Source of the DNA: Thermosynechococcaceae cyanobacterium MS004
GTDB taxonomy: Bacteria; Cyanobacteriota; Cyanobacteriia; Thermosynechococcales; Thermosynechococcaceae
Direction: 5' to 3'
Assembly (NCBI GenBank): GCA_022402525.1
Contig: JAKRSB010000081.1
Span: forward strand, 1 to 64,000
Length of the DNA stretch: 64,000 nucleotides
Positions 45,029-53,050 of this stretch are shown here, piece by piece; the stretch's first letter is position 1, and every line of letters starts with the position of its first letter. The notes beneath the pieces are model-generated. The model had not been told where the DNA came from and searched no databases. It worked only from the letters and a program-made list of their open reading frames with translations. The position numbers and the translations under genes were made by a program.

Positions 45029-45877
45029 GTGCTGAAAACCCTTAAAGCAGACTTCGACATTATTTTTGAGCGCGACCCCGCCGCTCGAAATGCCTTAGAG
45101 GTGCTGTTTTGTTATCCCGGTCTTCAGGCGTTGTGGCTTCATCGTTTTGCCCATCAGCTCTTCAAAATTAGAGTTCCCTTTGTGCCTCGGCTCATTTCTC
45201 ACATCAGCCGCTTCTTGACGGGGGTTGAGATTCATCCCGGCGCAGAGGTAGGCTGTTCCGTTTTTATTGACCACGGCATGGGCGTTGTGATTGGCGAAAC
45301 CGCCATTATTGGCGACTACTGCTTAATCTATCAGGGCGTCACCTTAGGTGGAACCGGAAAAGAAAGCGGCAAGCGCCATCCGACCCTGGGCGAAAATGTC
45401 GTTGTGGGTGCAGGCGCTAAGGTTCTAGGCAATATTGAGGTCGGTAATAATGTCCGCATTGGTGCTGGCTCCGTTGTGCTGCGGGATGTTCCGTCAGACT
45501 CTACGGTGGTCGGTATTCCTGGTCGCATTATTTATCGTCAGGGAGTTAAGGTTAACCCCCTCGATCATGCGAGTCTCCCAGATTCTGAGGCGCAGGCTAT
45601 TCGCTGTCTGATGGATCGCATAGAATCCCTAGAAGATGAGCTGTTGGCGCTGAAAAAAAATGCGGTGCAGCCGAATAGATTCCTGGAGACGAATGGATTA
45701 ATGTCGCCAAATGACTTGATGCAGGCTAACGGGGTTTCAGCTAACGGGACGCAGCCTAGCGAATTGACTCACAGCGCTCATACGAGCTGCCGTCTCCGCG
45801 ATCGCTCGGTGGAGGAATTCCTAGAAGGCTCTGATTGTGATGGAGCTGAGCACGTAGAGCCTGTGAAACAGGTCTAG
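45029..45877 (+). CDS. cysE: Serine O-acetyltransferase
   Basis: CysE makes O-acetylserine, the precursor of cysteine. An N-terminal helical region (MLKTLKADFDIIFERDPAAR) leads to the left-handed beta helix of hexapeptide repeats with catalytic FIDHGMGVVIGETA (His-Gly-Met-Gly) and GGTGKESGKRHPTLG. The start is GTG 45029. After about residue 190 a long tail follows with several NG-containing imperfect repeats (LETNGLMSPN, MQANGVSANGTQ), so the protein is 282 residues, longer than the 240-270 of many forms. A 16-bp repeat array begins before its stop and encodes the last residues. Confidence 0.93.
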   Translation: MLKTLKADFDIIFERDPAARNALEVLFCYPGLQALWLHRFAHQLFKIRVPFVPRLISHISRFLTGVEIHPGAEVGCSVFIDHGMGVVIGETAIIGDYCLIYQGVTLGGTGKESGKRHPTLGENVVVGAGAKVLGNIEVGNNVRIGAGSVVLRDVPSDSTVVGIPGRIIYRQGVKVNPLDHASLPDSEAQAIRCLMDRIESLEDELLALKKNAVQPNRFLETNGLMSPNDLMQANGVSANGTQPSELTHSAHTSCRLRDRSVEEFLEGSDCDGAEHVEPVKQV

Positions 45878-45912
45878 ATTGAAACAGGTCTAGATTGAAA
45901 CAGGCCTAAATT
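45865..45912. repeat. Three-unit 16-bp array overlapping the cysE stop
   Basis: GAAACAGGTCTAGATT occurs twice exactly and once with two changes (GAAACAGGCCTAAATT). The cysE stop TAG (45875-45877) lies in the first unit. Confidence 0.92.
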
Positions 45913-45988
45913 CTTCTTAAGCTCTGACAACTAGCTTTTGGGTCAATTAGCTTTTTAATCAATTAACGTGAGTTCGATGATGCACTTA

Positions 45989-46110
45989 AAGCCCCTCACC
46001 CCAAACCCCTCACCCAAAGGCGAGGGGCTTAAGAAGCTTGATTTTTAGTTTCCTTTTCTTCTCCCTGGGGAGAAGGAGGGTGGGAGGATGAGGGGCGGCT
46101 GTTTTTTGTC
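45989..46110. repeat. MITE-like palindromic repeat, second copy type
   Basis: AAGCCCCTC (45989-45997) pairs with GAGGGGCTT (46022-46030), and CTTCTCCC pairs with GGGAGAAG about 30 bp further on. The right end (46087-46110) is nearly identical to 18958-18981. It is related to the repeat at 13122-13231 by its CCCCTCA and GGGGAGAAGG blocks. The 45878-46314 spacer otherwise contains two tandem arrays and no gene. Confidence 0.7.
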
Positions 46111-46203
46111 GATCTCACGTTCCATTAGCTGTCTGGTCGCTGGATGCTGGTCACTAGACTCTGGGTAGCCAGTTTTGGGCGCTGACTTAAGCTTTAAGAT
46201 TAA

Positions 46204-46278
46204 ATCTTAGGCCATTCGATCTTGAGCTATTAGATCTTGGGCCATTCAATCCTAGGCCATTAAAACCTAGGCTCAAAA
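46204..46278. repeat. Five-unit 15-bp array before pheT
   Basis: Exact 15-bp steps: ATCTTAGGCCATTCG, ATCTTGAGCTATTAG, ATCTTGGGCCATTCA, ATCCTAGGCCATTAA and AACCTAGGCTCAAAA. It ends 36 bp before the pheT start and so lies in its probable leader. Confidence 0.92.
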
Positions 46279-46314
46279 TCAATTTTTATAGAAACCTCCT
46301 GACCTTTAAGACCT

Positions 46315-48840
46315 ATGCGCATTTCTCTCAACTGGCTCCGGGAACTCGTTGCATTTAACGAGTCCGCCCAGACCCTTGCCGAAAAATTGACCCTCGCTGG
46401 GTTTGAAGTCGAAGACATTGAAGATCGACAAACCTGGGCAGATGGAGTGGTCGTGGGGAAAGTGCTGGACTGCGAGAAGCATCCCAACGCAGATAAACTA
46501 AGGGTCTGCCAAGTAGATATTGGGGCAGAGTCTCCCTCAACCATTGTGTGCGGAGCGCCTAATGTGGCGGCAGGGCTGTTTGTGCCCGTGGCGACGCTGG
46601 GGACATACCTCCCAAAAGTAGATCTTAAAATCAAGCCCGCCAAACTGCGCGGGGTAGCCTCCGCAGGCATGATCTGCTCCCTTGCTGAGCTTGGCTTAAC
46701 CAAGGACTCTGAAGGTATCCACTCGTTTGACCCAACGCACGGCACGTTTAAGGTTGGGGATGATGTGCGGCCACTGCTGGGTTTAGACGACGCTATTCTG
46801 GATTTGACCTCTACGGCCAATCGGGCCGATGCCCTAAGCATGGTGGGCATTGCCAGGGAAGTTGCGGCGCTCACAGGTGCCCCTCTCACCTTGCCTAAGG
46901 TTCCCGATTTGGTGCTGGAGACTTCTAGCCAACCCGCCAGCCTCTCTGTGACAGTGGCCGACCCATCGGCCTGTATGGCCTATATTGCGACCCGACTAGA
47001 GGGTGTCACGATCGCCCCTTCTCCGGAATGGCTCCAGCGCCGTCTAGAGGCCGCTGGTACTCGCCCCATCAGTAATGTGGTGGATATCACCAACTATATT
47101 TTGCTGACCTGGGGGCAGCCGCTCCACGCCTTTGATGCAGATACCCTTCAGGCAAAAGGTACTCCTCTAACCTTAGGCGTTCGCTTTGCCAACGCCCAGG
47201 AAGCCTTAACCACCCTGGATGGCCAGGGGCGATCGCTCACGTCCCAAAACCTGATCATTACGGCCAACGATCATCCTGTGGCGATCGCGGGGGTGATGGG
47301 GGGTGAAGAAACGGAAGTCCGAGCCACCACCACAAACATCATTTTAGAAGCAGCACTGTTTAGCGCCATTAGTGTGCGCCGTTCTGCCCGCGCCCAAGGG
47401 CTGCGTACCGAAGCCTCGACGCGGTATGAGCGCGGTGCTAATGAAGCCCTGCTGGATATTGCCTGCCGCCATGCGATCGCCCTACTCCAGGAGTTAACTG
47501 GCGGTAAGCCCGTAGAGCAGCAGCTTGTGGATCACCGCACAACCTTCGCGCGCTCCATTGAATTACGCCTCGCGCGCGTCAATCAGATATTAGGCCCTCT
47601 AGAGCAGGATCTTTCAAAGCGTCCCCTTTCAGACAACGATTCAGGCCAGGATGCCTCCGCCACTCAGGCTGATGACGAGAACGAAGCCCTAGGTGAACTC
47701 AGCGCCCAACAGGTCACAGAGATTTTAGAATCCTTGAGCTTTACCCTAAAGTCCACAGAAACAGAAGGCGTGTGGCAAGTTGAAGTGCCGCCCCACCGCT
47801 ACCGCGATATTGAGCGCGAAATTGACCTCATTGAAGAAATTGCGCGGCTTCACGGGTATGACCAATTTTGCGACACCCTGCCGGCCAAGACCGAACCCGG
47901 CTATCTCCCCACCGATGAGATCGCTATCCGCAAAATTCGGGAAGCCTTTCGCGCCAATGGCCTCACGGAGCTGGTGCACTACACCTGGAGTAAACCCGGC
48001 ACCGGCGGCTCTCGTCAAATTGCCGTGGTCAATCCACTGCTGATTGAATTTTCTGCCCTGCGCACTGAAATGATTAGCGGACTGTTGACGGCCTTTCAGT
48101 ACAACCAAGAACAGGGCAATGGCCCCCTCAATGGGTTTGAGCTAGGCCGGATTTTTTGGCGAGAGGAAGAAGGCTTGGCCGAGGCAGCGGCATTGGCTGG
48201 AATTATGAGCGGGAAGCCCATTCAGGGACGGTGGCAGGCTGCAAAAGCTGGCACAGAACTCACTTGGTTTGAAGCAAAGGGGCTGCTGGAGCGCGCCTTT
48301 AATAGTCTGGGCCTAACCGTGGAATACCAGCCTGATCGCCAAGATGAGCGATTTCACCCTGGACGGACGGCGTCTCTTTGGCTCCAGGGAGAACGCCTAG
48401 GGCGCTTTGGTCAGGTTCATCCTCAGCTCCGTCAAGCGCGCGACTTGCCCCAGGATGTCTATGTTTTTGAGCTAAATCTGGACGTATTGCTGGATGCGAT
48501 CGCCCAGGATCAGACCCTTTGCCCCCTCTATCAGCCCTACTCCACCTTCCCCGCCGCAGATCGTGACTTAGCCTTCTTTGTCTCCACTGAAGTCTCCGTC
48601 TCCGAGATTGAGCGTGTGATGCGTAAAGCAGCCCAGGCTGGCGGCACTAGCCTGCTGTCTTCCGTGGAGCTGTTTGATGAATATCGCGGTGAGCATGTCC
48701 CCGCAGGTCAAAGGAGCCTAGCCTTCCGGCTCATTTACCGAGCAACTGACCGCACCCTTACCGATGAAGAAGTCAATCCGGTTCATCAAAGAGTCCGAGA
48801 CATTCTGGAAGATAAGTTTCAAGTCAGCCTACGCAGCTAG
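46315..48840 (+). CDS. pheT: Phenylalanine-tRNA ligase beta subunit
   Basis: PheT, with PheS, charges tRNA-Phe. An N-terminal OB-fold tRNA-binding domain (about 40-150, [20 protein letters not shown]) is followed by B3/B4 editing (about 210-390) and B5 domains, the core, and a C-terminal anticodon-binding FDX-ACB domain ([15 protein letters not shown] to the end). Family members run about 790-820 residues; this has 841. An acidic, Ser/Asp-rich stretch of about 35 residues is inserted near residues 430-465 between NQILG and [14 protein letters not shown]. pheS is not in the window. A 15-bp array begins at the base after its stop codon. Confidence 0.95.
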   Translation: MRISLNWLRELVAFNESAQTLAEKLTLAGFEVEDIEDRQTWADGVVVGKVLDCEKHPNADKLRVCQVDIGAESPSTIVCGAPNVAAGLFVPVATLGTYLPKVDLKIKPAKLRGVASAGMICSLAELGLTKDSEGIHSFDPTHGTFKVGDDVRPLLGLDDAILDLTSTANRADALSMVGIAREVAALTGAPLTLPKVPDLVLETSSQPASLSVTVADPSACMAYIATRLEGVTIAPSPEWLQRRLEAAGTRPISNVVDITNYILLTWGQPLHAFDADTLQAKGTPLTLGVRFANAQEALTTLDGQGRSLTSQNLIITANDHPVAIAGVMGGEETEVRATTTNIILEAALFSAISVRRSARAQGLRTEASTRYERGANEALLDIACRHAIALLQELTGGKPVEQQLVDHRTTFARSIELRLARVNQILGPLEQDLSKRPLSDNDSGQDASATQADDENEALGELSAQQVTEILESLSFTLKSTETEGVWQVEVPPHRYRDIEREIDLIEEIARLHGYDQFCDTLPAKTEPGYLPTDEIAIRKIREAFRANGLTELVHYTWSKPGTGGSRQIAVVNPLLIEFSALRTEMISGLLTAFQYNQEQGNGPLNGFELGRIFWREEEGLAEAAALAGIMSGKPIQGRWQAAKAGTELTWFEAKGLLERAFNSLGLTVEYQPDRQDERFHPGRTASLWLQGERLGRFGQVHPQLRQARDLPQDVYVFELNLDVLLDAIAQDQTLCPLYQPYSTFPAADRDLAFFVSTEVSVSEIERVMRKAAQAGGTSLLSSVELFDEYRGEHVPAGQRSLAFRLIYRATDRTLTDEEVNPVHQRVRDILEDKFQVSLRS

Positions 48841-48930
48841 AGCATTTATCGTCAGGGCATTTGTAGGGAGGGCATTTGTAGCGAGGGCACTGGTTGCTAA
48901 GGGGCTTGTCTTTAGAGACTTGTCACTAAA
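48841..48930. repeat. 15-bp array starting at the pheT stop
   Basis: AGCATTTATCGTCAG, GGCATTTGTAGGGAG, GGCATTTGTAGCGAG and GGCACTGGTTGCTAA follow in exact 15-bp steps from the first base after the stop, with two more diverged units to about 48930. The remaining 48931-49093 shows no gene. Confidence 0.9.
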
Positions 48931-49093
48931 GCACCACATAGCGCTGGAGACTCATGGGGCAGCTTTGGGCATCTTAAAAAAGGCGTCAAAAACGTCTGGT
49001 GTTTCCGAGCCGTCTTTCCTGAGTTTGCGTTCTAAGGAATGTCTCCCAACAAACGACTAGCGCTGGAGGGCTGATTCATAATACAAGTAGCTC

Positions 49094-49165
49094 CCTCACC
49101 GCCTCTTCCCTCACCGTCTTCCTCACCTCCCCTTTCCTCGCCGCCCCTTTCCTCGCCACCAGTAA
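49094..49165. repeat. C-rich 15-bp array (one 12-bp unit)
   Basis: Units CCTCACCGCCTCTTC, CCTCACCGTCTT, CCTCACCTCCCCTTT, CCTCGCCGCCCCTTT and a partial CCTCGCCACCAG. It ends about 30 bp before the next start codon. Confidence 0.8.
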
Positions 49166-49193
49166 AGCATGACCTTTTACGGAGATCCTGATC

Positions 49194-49526
49194 ATGACTT
49201 TCCTCAAATCACTCCTCCCCAGCGTTGGCATTATCAGTATTCTGATGTGCCTTCCGACCTCTGCCCAAGCTCGCCCAAGAACAGCGCCTTCTGAAACCCC
49301 TAAACTGATGAGTCCGTCTTCTAGCCTTGGTGGCCCCATTACCCCCACCCAGCCAGACTTTTTCTCAACTCAGTCAAACTCTCTCCAGTTGAATACAGAG
49401 GGCAACAACTCCCAGCCCATCATCAGTGCGGGGAGCTTGGTTAAGCCCGTTGAGCGCAAGCCCGCACCCCTTGTGGATGACCCTCCTCGTCCGGCTGGAG
49501 GTTTCCTCAAGATTGACCTGGACTAG
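49194..49526 (+). CDS. Small secreted protein of unknown function
   Basis: The 110-residue protein has a clear signal peptide (MTFLKSLLPSVGIISILMCL then PTSAQA, cleavage near residue 26). The mature part is Pro/Ser-rich and looks unstructured (SETPKLMSPSSSLGGPITP, then KPVERKPAPLVDDPPRP), ending GGFLKIDLD. I do not recognise the family. CGGAGAT lies a few bases upstream of ATG 49194, a fair ribosome-binding site. It is a single gene between pheT and the methyltransferase. Confidence 0.75.
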   Translation: MTFLKSLLPSVGIISILMCLPTSAQARPRTAPSETPKLMSPSSSLGGPITPTQPDFFSTQSNSLQLNTEGNNSQPIISAGSLVKPVERKPAPLVDDPPRPAGGFLKIDLD

Positions 49527-49639
49527 CGGAATGGCCGCCCAAAGCGCTTGATTCATCTCTGGCCTTATTGCTGCTGCTGAACCCTCAGGCGGTCAATCTT
49601 TCCAGGCGGCTTCATTCGCCTTAATTTGCTGAGCTGAGT

Positions 49640-50800
49640 ATGATAAGAGATGTAACGAAACGTCATCTTTCTTCATGCTCTAAGCTTATGCAGCCCGCCA
49701 TTAACCCCACCGCGATCGCCGATTTACTTACTGCCAACCCGCTCAAAGTGGCCTATGAGGCAGTGCAGTGGAGCAAAAATATTTTTGGACTGGCGCATAA
49801 AAATGCAGCAGGTCGCATGTTCCGTCTGTTATTTCCAGAATCTGAGCACAAGGGTTCCGGTAGTGAAGAGCGAGCGATCAGCCCAGACCTTCTCGAATAT
49901 TTTCGGCAGCGGTATCAGGCGCTTTTAGAGCAAGACTGGAAAGATGCAGAGGCTGGGGTTTATCCCGTGAGCCTGTTGTTTGATACTCCCTGGGATGAGT
50001 TCTTCCGGTTTTATCCTGCTGTGTGGCTGGATGCACCCAAAACTTGGCAAAAGGGAACCGCCAAGCGCTACCAAGAGTTTTCTTCTGAAATCGAGACGGA
50101 GGGCTATCCCAAATACTACCTTCAAAACTTTCACTACCAAACCGACGGCTACCTGAGCGACAGCTCCGCTAATCTGTACGATTTGCAGGTAGAGCTGCTC
50201 TTTGGCGGCATGGCTGACCCCATGCGGCGGCGGATTTTGCCCCTCCTCAAGTCTGGCTTGGCGGAATCCTCTGGTGCTGGTCTAGAGCGCGTCAAGGTAC
50301 TGGATGTGGCCTGCGGGACAGGGCGAACCCTGCGCCAGCTTCGTGCTGCATTTCCCAAAGCCGCTTTGTATGGCGTGGATCTATCGCCCGCCTATCTGCG
50401 CAAAGCCAATCAGTTGCTGTCTCAAAATCCTGGCGACCTGCCCCAGCTCTTGCAGGCCAATGCGGAAGCGCTTCCCTACCAAGACGCCTACTTTGAAGCC
50501 GTCAGCAGCGTCTTTTTATTCCATGAGCTGCCGCCGCAAGCGCGCCAAAGCGTCATTAATGAGTGTTTCCGCGTTTTGCAGCCCGGTGGCACCTTCGTTA
50601 TCTGTGACTCCATCCAGCTCAGCGACTCCGCAGAGCTTTCGCCCATGATGCAAGGGTTTTCCAAGACCTTCCATGAGCCCTACTACACCAGCTATATCCA
50701 TGATGACTTCACCCAGCGTCTAGAGCAGGCTGGATTTCAAAACATCAGTAGTCAAGCTTACTTTATGAGTAAGTACTTCACTGCACAAAAGCCTGTCTAG
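49640..50800 (+). CDS. Class I SAM-dependent methyltransferase
   Basis: The C-terminal half carries a Rossmann-type methyltransferase: motif I VLDVACGTGRTLRQLR (about residues 222-237), the acidic GVDLSPAYLRKAN (about 246-258), then motif II/III region LPYQDAYFEAVSSVFLFHEL and RVLQPGGTFVICDSI. The N-terminal 200 residues (VAYEAVQWSKNIFGLAHKNA and others) are a separate region of unknown fold. The substrate is unknown; it may act on a small molecule or lipid. ATG 49688 (MQPAINP) is an alternative start. A seven-unit 15-bp array begins 12 bp after its stop. Confidence 0.82.
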   Translation: MIRDVTKRHLSSCSKLMQPAINPTAIADLLTANPLKVAYEAVQWSKNIFGLAHKNAAGRMFRLLFPESEHKGSGSEERAISPDLLEYFRQRYQALLEQDWKDAEAGVYPVSLLFDTPWDEFFRFYPAVWLDAPKTWQKGTAKRYQEFSSEIETEGYPKYYLQNFHYQTDGYLSDSSANLYDLQVELLFGGMADPMRRRILPLLKSGLAESSGAGLERVKVLDVACGTGRTLRQLRAAFPKAALYGVDLSPAYLRKANQLLSQNPGDLPQLLQANAEALPYQDAYFEAVSSVFLFHELPPQARQSVINECFRVLQPGGTFVICDSIQLSDSAELSPMMQGFSKTFHEPYYTSYIHDDFTQRLEQAGFQNISSQAYFMSKYFTAQKPV

Positions 50801-50811
50801 AATTAGTCTGG

Positions 50812-50916
50812 GCTTATTGGGTCTGAGCTTATTGAGCCTGGACATATTGGGTCTGGGCTTATTGAGCCTGAGCTTATTGGGCCTGAGCTTATTGGGCCTG
50901 GGCTTATTGAGCCTCA
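50812..50916. repeat. Seven-unit 15-bp array
   Basis: Seven units in exact 15-bp register: GCTTATTGGGTCTGA, GCTTATTGAGCCTGG, ACATATTGGGTCTGG, GCTTATTGAGCCTGA, GCTTATTGGGCCTGA, GCTTATTGGGCCTGG and GCTTATTGAGCCTCA. It fills most of the spacer before ftsY. No reading frame through it has a convincing start. Confidence 0.95.
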
Positions 50917-51020
50917 ATTTTCACCCTTGTGCTGGATGGGCTGTCCCTTAATCCTCTTTAATGGAAATAGGTTGACTGGACTGGCTCATTCAACCTATTT
51001 GACCGCCCTAGGACAGTGCA

Positions 51021-52715
51021 ATGGCTTTTAATTGGTTTCGTCGACAGTTTCAGCCTGAAGATGCGCCGGAGTCTCCAGCAGAGCAAGCGTCTCCCGCGAC
51101 CTCAGAATCGCCCTCAGGGGAAGGTGCCTCAGCAGATGCCGTGCAGGAAGACTACCTCGCTTGGGCGAAGGCTGCTTATCAGAATATTCAGCAGCGGCAG
51201 CAGCCTGTAGCAGCGACGGAGACGGCGGAGACTGAAACGGTAGAGATTGAGGGAGGAGAGGCTGAGAAGGCAGACCCAGAAATTCCGGATCCAAGTCCCC
51301 AGGATTCAGCGAATCCTGATGTGCTTGAGTCTGATGCGGCTGTTCTTGAGGGTGCTGAAACGGCTGAGAGTCTTACAAAGACGGAGGCGATCGCCTCAAC
51401 CCCTTCTTCAGATTCCTTGACGGATGAGACTGCGGCTGTCCCAGAAGGCAGCTCAGCAGAAGACAGCCCAGCAGAACCCTCTAGTAACCTGCCCCTGTGG
51501 GCAAGAGCAGATGCAGAGCGTCAGGCCCGTCTAGAGCGCCTGAAAGCCACGGCCATTGAAACGGTTGAGGCTTCGGTAACGCCAGCGCCACAGTCCCTTG
51601 CCCCAAGCCCAGCCCAGCCACGGCAGACCCCCGCGCCAGGGATCAGCAGCAGCGTCAGCGCGCCAGATGCCCCGCCAGATGCCTCACCAGAGACCCTGGA
51701 CGAAGGATTCCTCTGGTCAGCGGAGGTACTAGCCGCTCAAGGGCGACGCCCTGACGAGGTGTCAGCCGATGAAATTACCTGGCTGCAAAAGCTGCGAAAA
51801 GGACTCGATAAAACCCGACTCGGCCTCGTCAATCAGCTTAAAACCATAGTCGGGAAAGGCCCCCTCACCCAAGAAGCGGTGATGGAAATTGAGGCGCTGT
51901 TGCTTCAGGCGGACGTGGGAGTTGGCGCAACAGATACCATTATTGAAGCGCTTCAGCAGCGCATGCTTCAGGAAACCCTGCCCCCCGATGAGGCGATCGC
52001 CTATCTCAAAAAAATTCTGCGCGACATTTTAGATGCGCCCTTTACATCCAGCGAGAGGAAGTCCAGCTATAGCCCCGTTTTTACCCCCACTAAAGATACG
52101 CTGAATATTTGGCTGATGACGGGCGTGAACGGCGCGGGCAAAACCACCACCATCGGTAAGCTGGCGTATGTCGCTAAAGAATCTGGCTATGTCTGCCTCA
52201 TCGCAGCAGCGGATACTTTTCGGGCTGCCGCTGTAGAGCAGGTCAAGGTGTGGGCAGGACGAAGCGGGGTAGAGGTCATTGCAAATCCTGGACAGAACAC
52301 AGACCCCGCCGCCGTGGTGTTTGACGCCATTACTGCGGCTCAGTCTCGCAATATTGAGCTGCTGTTGGTGGATACCGCTGGCCGCCTGCAAAATAAGAAA
52401 AACCTGATGGACGAATTACGAAAGGTGCGTCAGGTCATTGAGAAAAAAGCGCCCCAGGCCAAAGTTGAGTCGCTGCTGGTTCTTGATGCGACCCTGGGGC
52501 AGAATGGACTACGACAGGCTCAGGTGTTTGCGGAAGCGGCTCAGCTTTCGGGCGTGGTGCTGACCAAGCTGGATGGCACCGCAAAAGGGGGCGTGGCGCT
52601 TGCCGTAGTGCAGCAGTTGGGTCTGCCGATTCGGTTCATTGGTGCGGGGGAAGGCATTAAGGATTTACGCCCCTTCTCTAGCTATGAATTTGTTGAGGCG
52701 CTGCTGAGTCGTTAG
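51021..52715 (+). CDS. ftsY: Signal recognition particle receptor FtsY
   Basis: FtsY docks SRP-ribosome complexes at the membrane. A 250-residue acidic, Ala/Glu/Ser-rich N-terminal domain (the A domain) precedes the NG GTPase: the four-helix N domain (LRKGLDKTRLGLVNQLKTIV), then G1 GVNGAGKTTTIGKLA, DTAGRLQNKKNLMDEL (G3) and TKLDGTAKGG (G4). The C-terminal GEGIKDLRPFSSYEFVEALL is typical. At 564 residues it is long only because of the acidic domain. MAFNWFRRQF is the common cyanobacterial start. Confidence 0.95.
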   Translation: MAFNWFRRQFQPEDAPESPAEQASPATSESPSGEGASADAVQEDYLAWAKAAYQNIQQRQQPVAATETAETETVEIEGGEAEKADPEIPDPSPQDSANPDVLESDAAVLEGAETAESLTKTEAIASTPSSDSLTDETAAVPEGSSAEDSPAEPSSNLPLWARADAERQARLERLKATAIETVEASVTPAPQSLAPSPAQPRQTPAPGISSSVSAPDAPPDASPETLDEGFLWSAEVLAAQGRRPDEVSADEITWLQKLRKGLDKTRLGLVNQLKTIVGKGPLTQEAVMEIEALLLQADVGVGATDTIIEALQQRMLQETLPPDEAIAYLKKILRDILDAPFTSSERKSSYSPVFTPTKDTLNIWLMTGVNGAGKTTTIGKLAYVAKESGYVCLIAAADTFRAAAVEQVKVWAGRSGVEVIANPGQNTDPAAVVFDAITAAQSRNIELLLVDTAGRLQNKKNLMDELRKVRQVIEKKAPQAKVESLLVLDATLGQNGLRQAQVFAEAAQLSGVVLTKLDGTAKGGVALAVVQQLGLPIRFIGAGEGIKDLRPFSSYEFVEALLSR

Positions 52716-52716
52716 T

Positions 52717-52777
52717 CTGAGTTTTTTGACTCTAAGTTCTTTAGACGCTGAGTTTTTTGACTCTGAGTGCTTTGACT
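52717..52777. repeat. Four-unit array one base after the ftsY stop
   Basis: CTGAGTTTTTTGACT (52717), CTAAGTTCTTTAGACG (16 bp), CTGAGTTTTTTGACT (52748) and CTGAGTGCTTTGACT (52763). The first begins two bases past the ftsY stop at 52715. The rest of the 335-bp spacer to 53050 holds a HIP1 site but no recognised gene. Confidence 0.9.
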
Positions 52778-53050
52778 TGGATGGGCGGCTGTAAAACAGG
52801 CGATCGCAGATCCACCGTCCAAGCTGACTGCGCTAGAGGAGATTGTTAGGGAAAAAGGCATCAGCAAGTCCTGAACAAACGAGCAAAAAAAACAGCAAAA
52901 ACCAGCAACAGAAACAGCATAAGAAACATTGACATCTTTCATGAAGAGTGCGTTCTTTTAGGGAATAAGGGTGCTAAGCTATCTGTTCAGAACTTCAAGT
53001 TCGTCCAGATAGCACCACAATACGTTTCCTTTCGCCTGCATCCAGCCTTT

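Noticed and set aside
48764-49060. 98-codon open frame overlapping the end of pheT
   Set aside because: It overlaps pheT in another frame, has no ribosome-binding site, and owes its length to the 15-bp array.
39004-50916. Origin of the 15-bp arrays from pentapeptide-repeat (A-N/D-L-x-x) genes
   Set aside because: The translated arrays do not show the A(D/N)LXX pattern in any frame, and each has a different sequence.
50720-50917. Minus-strand frame of RLNKP-type pentapeptides
   Set aside because: It is the reverse reading of the 50812-50916 array and runs into the methyltransferase gene; no start signal.
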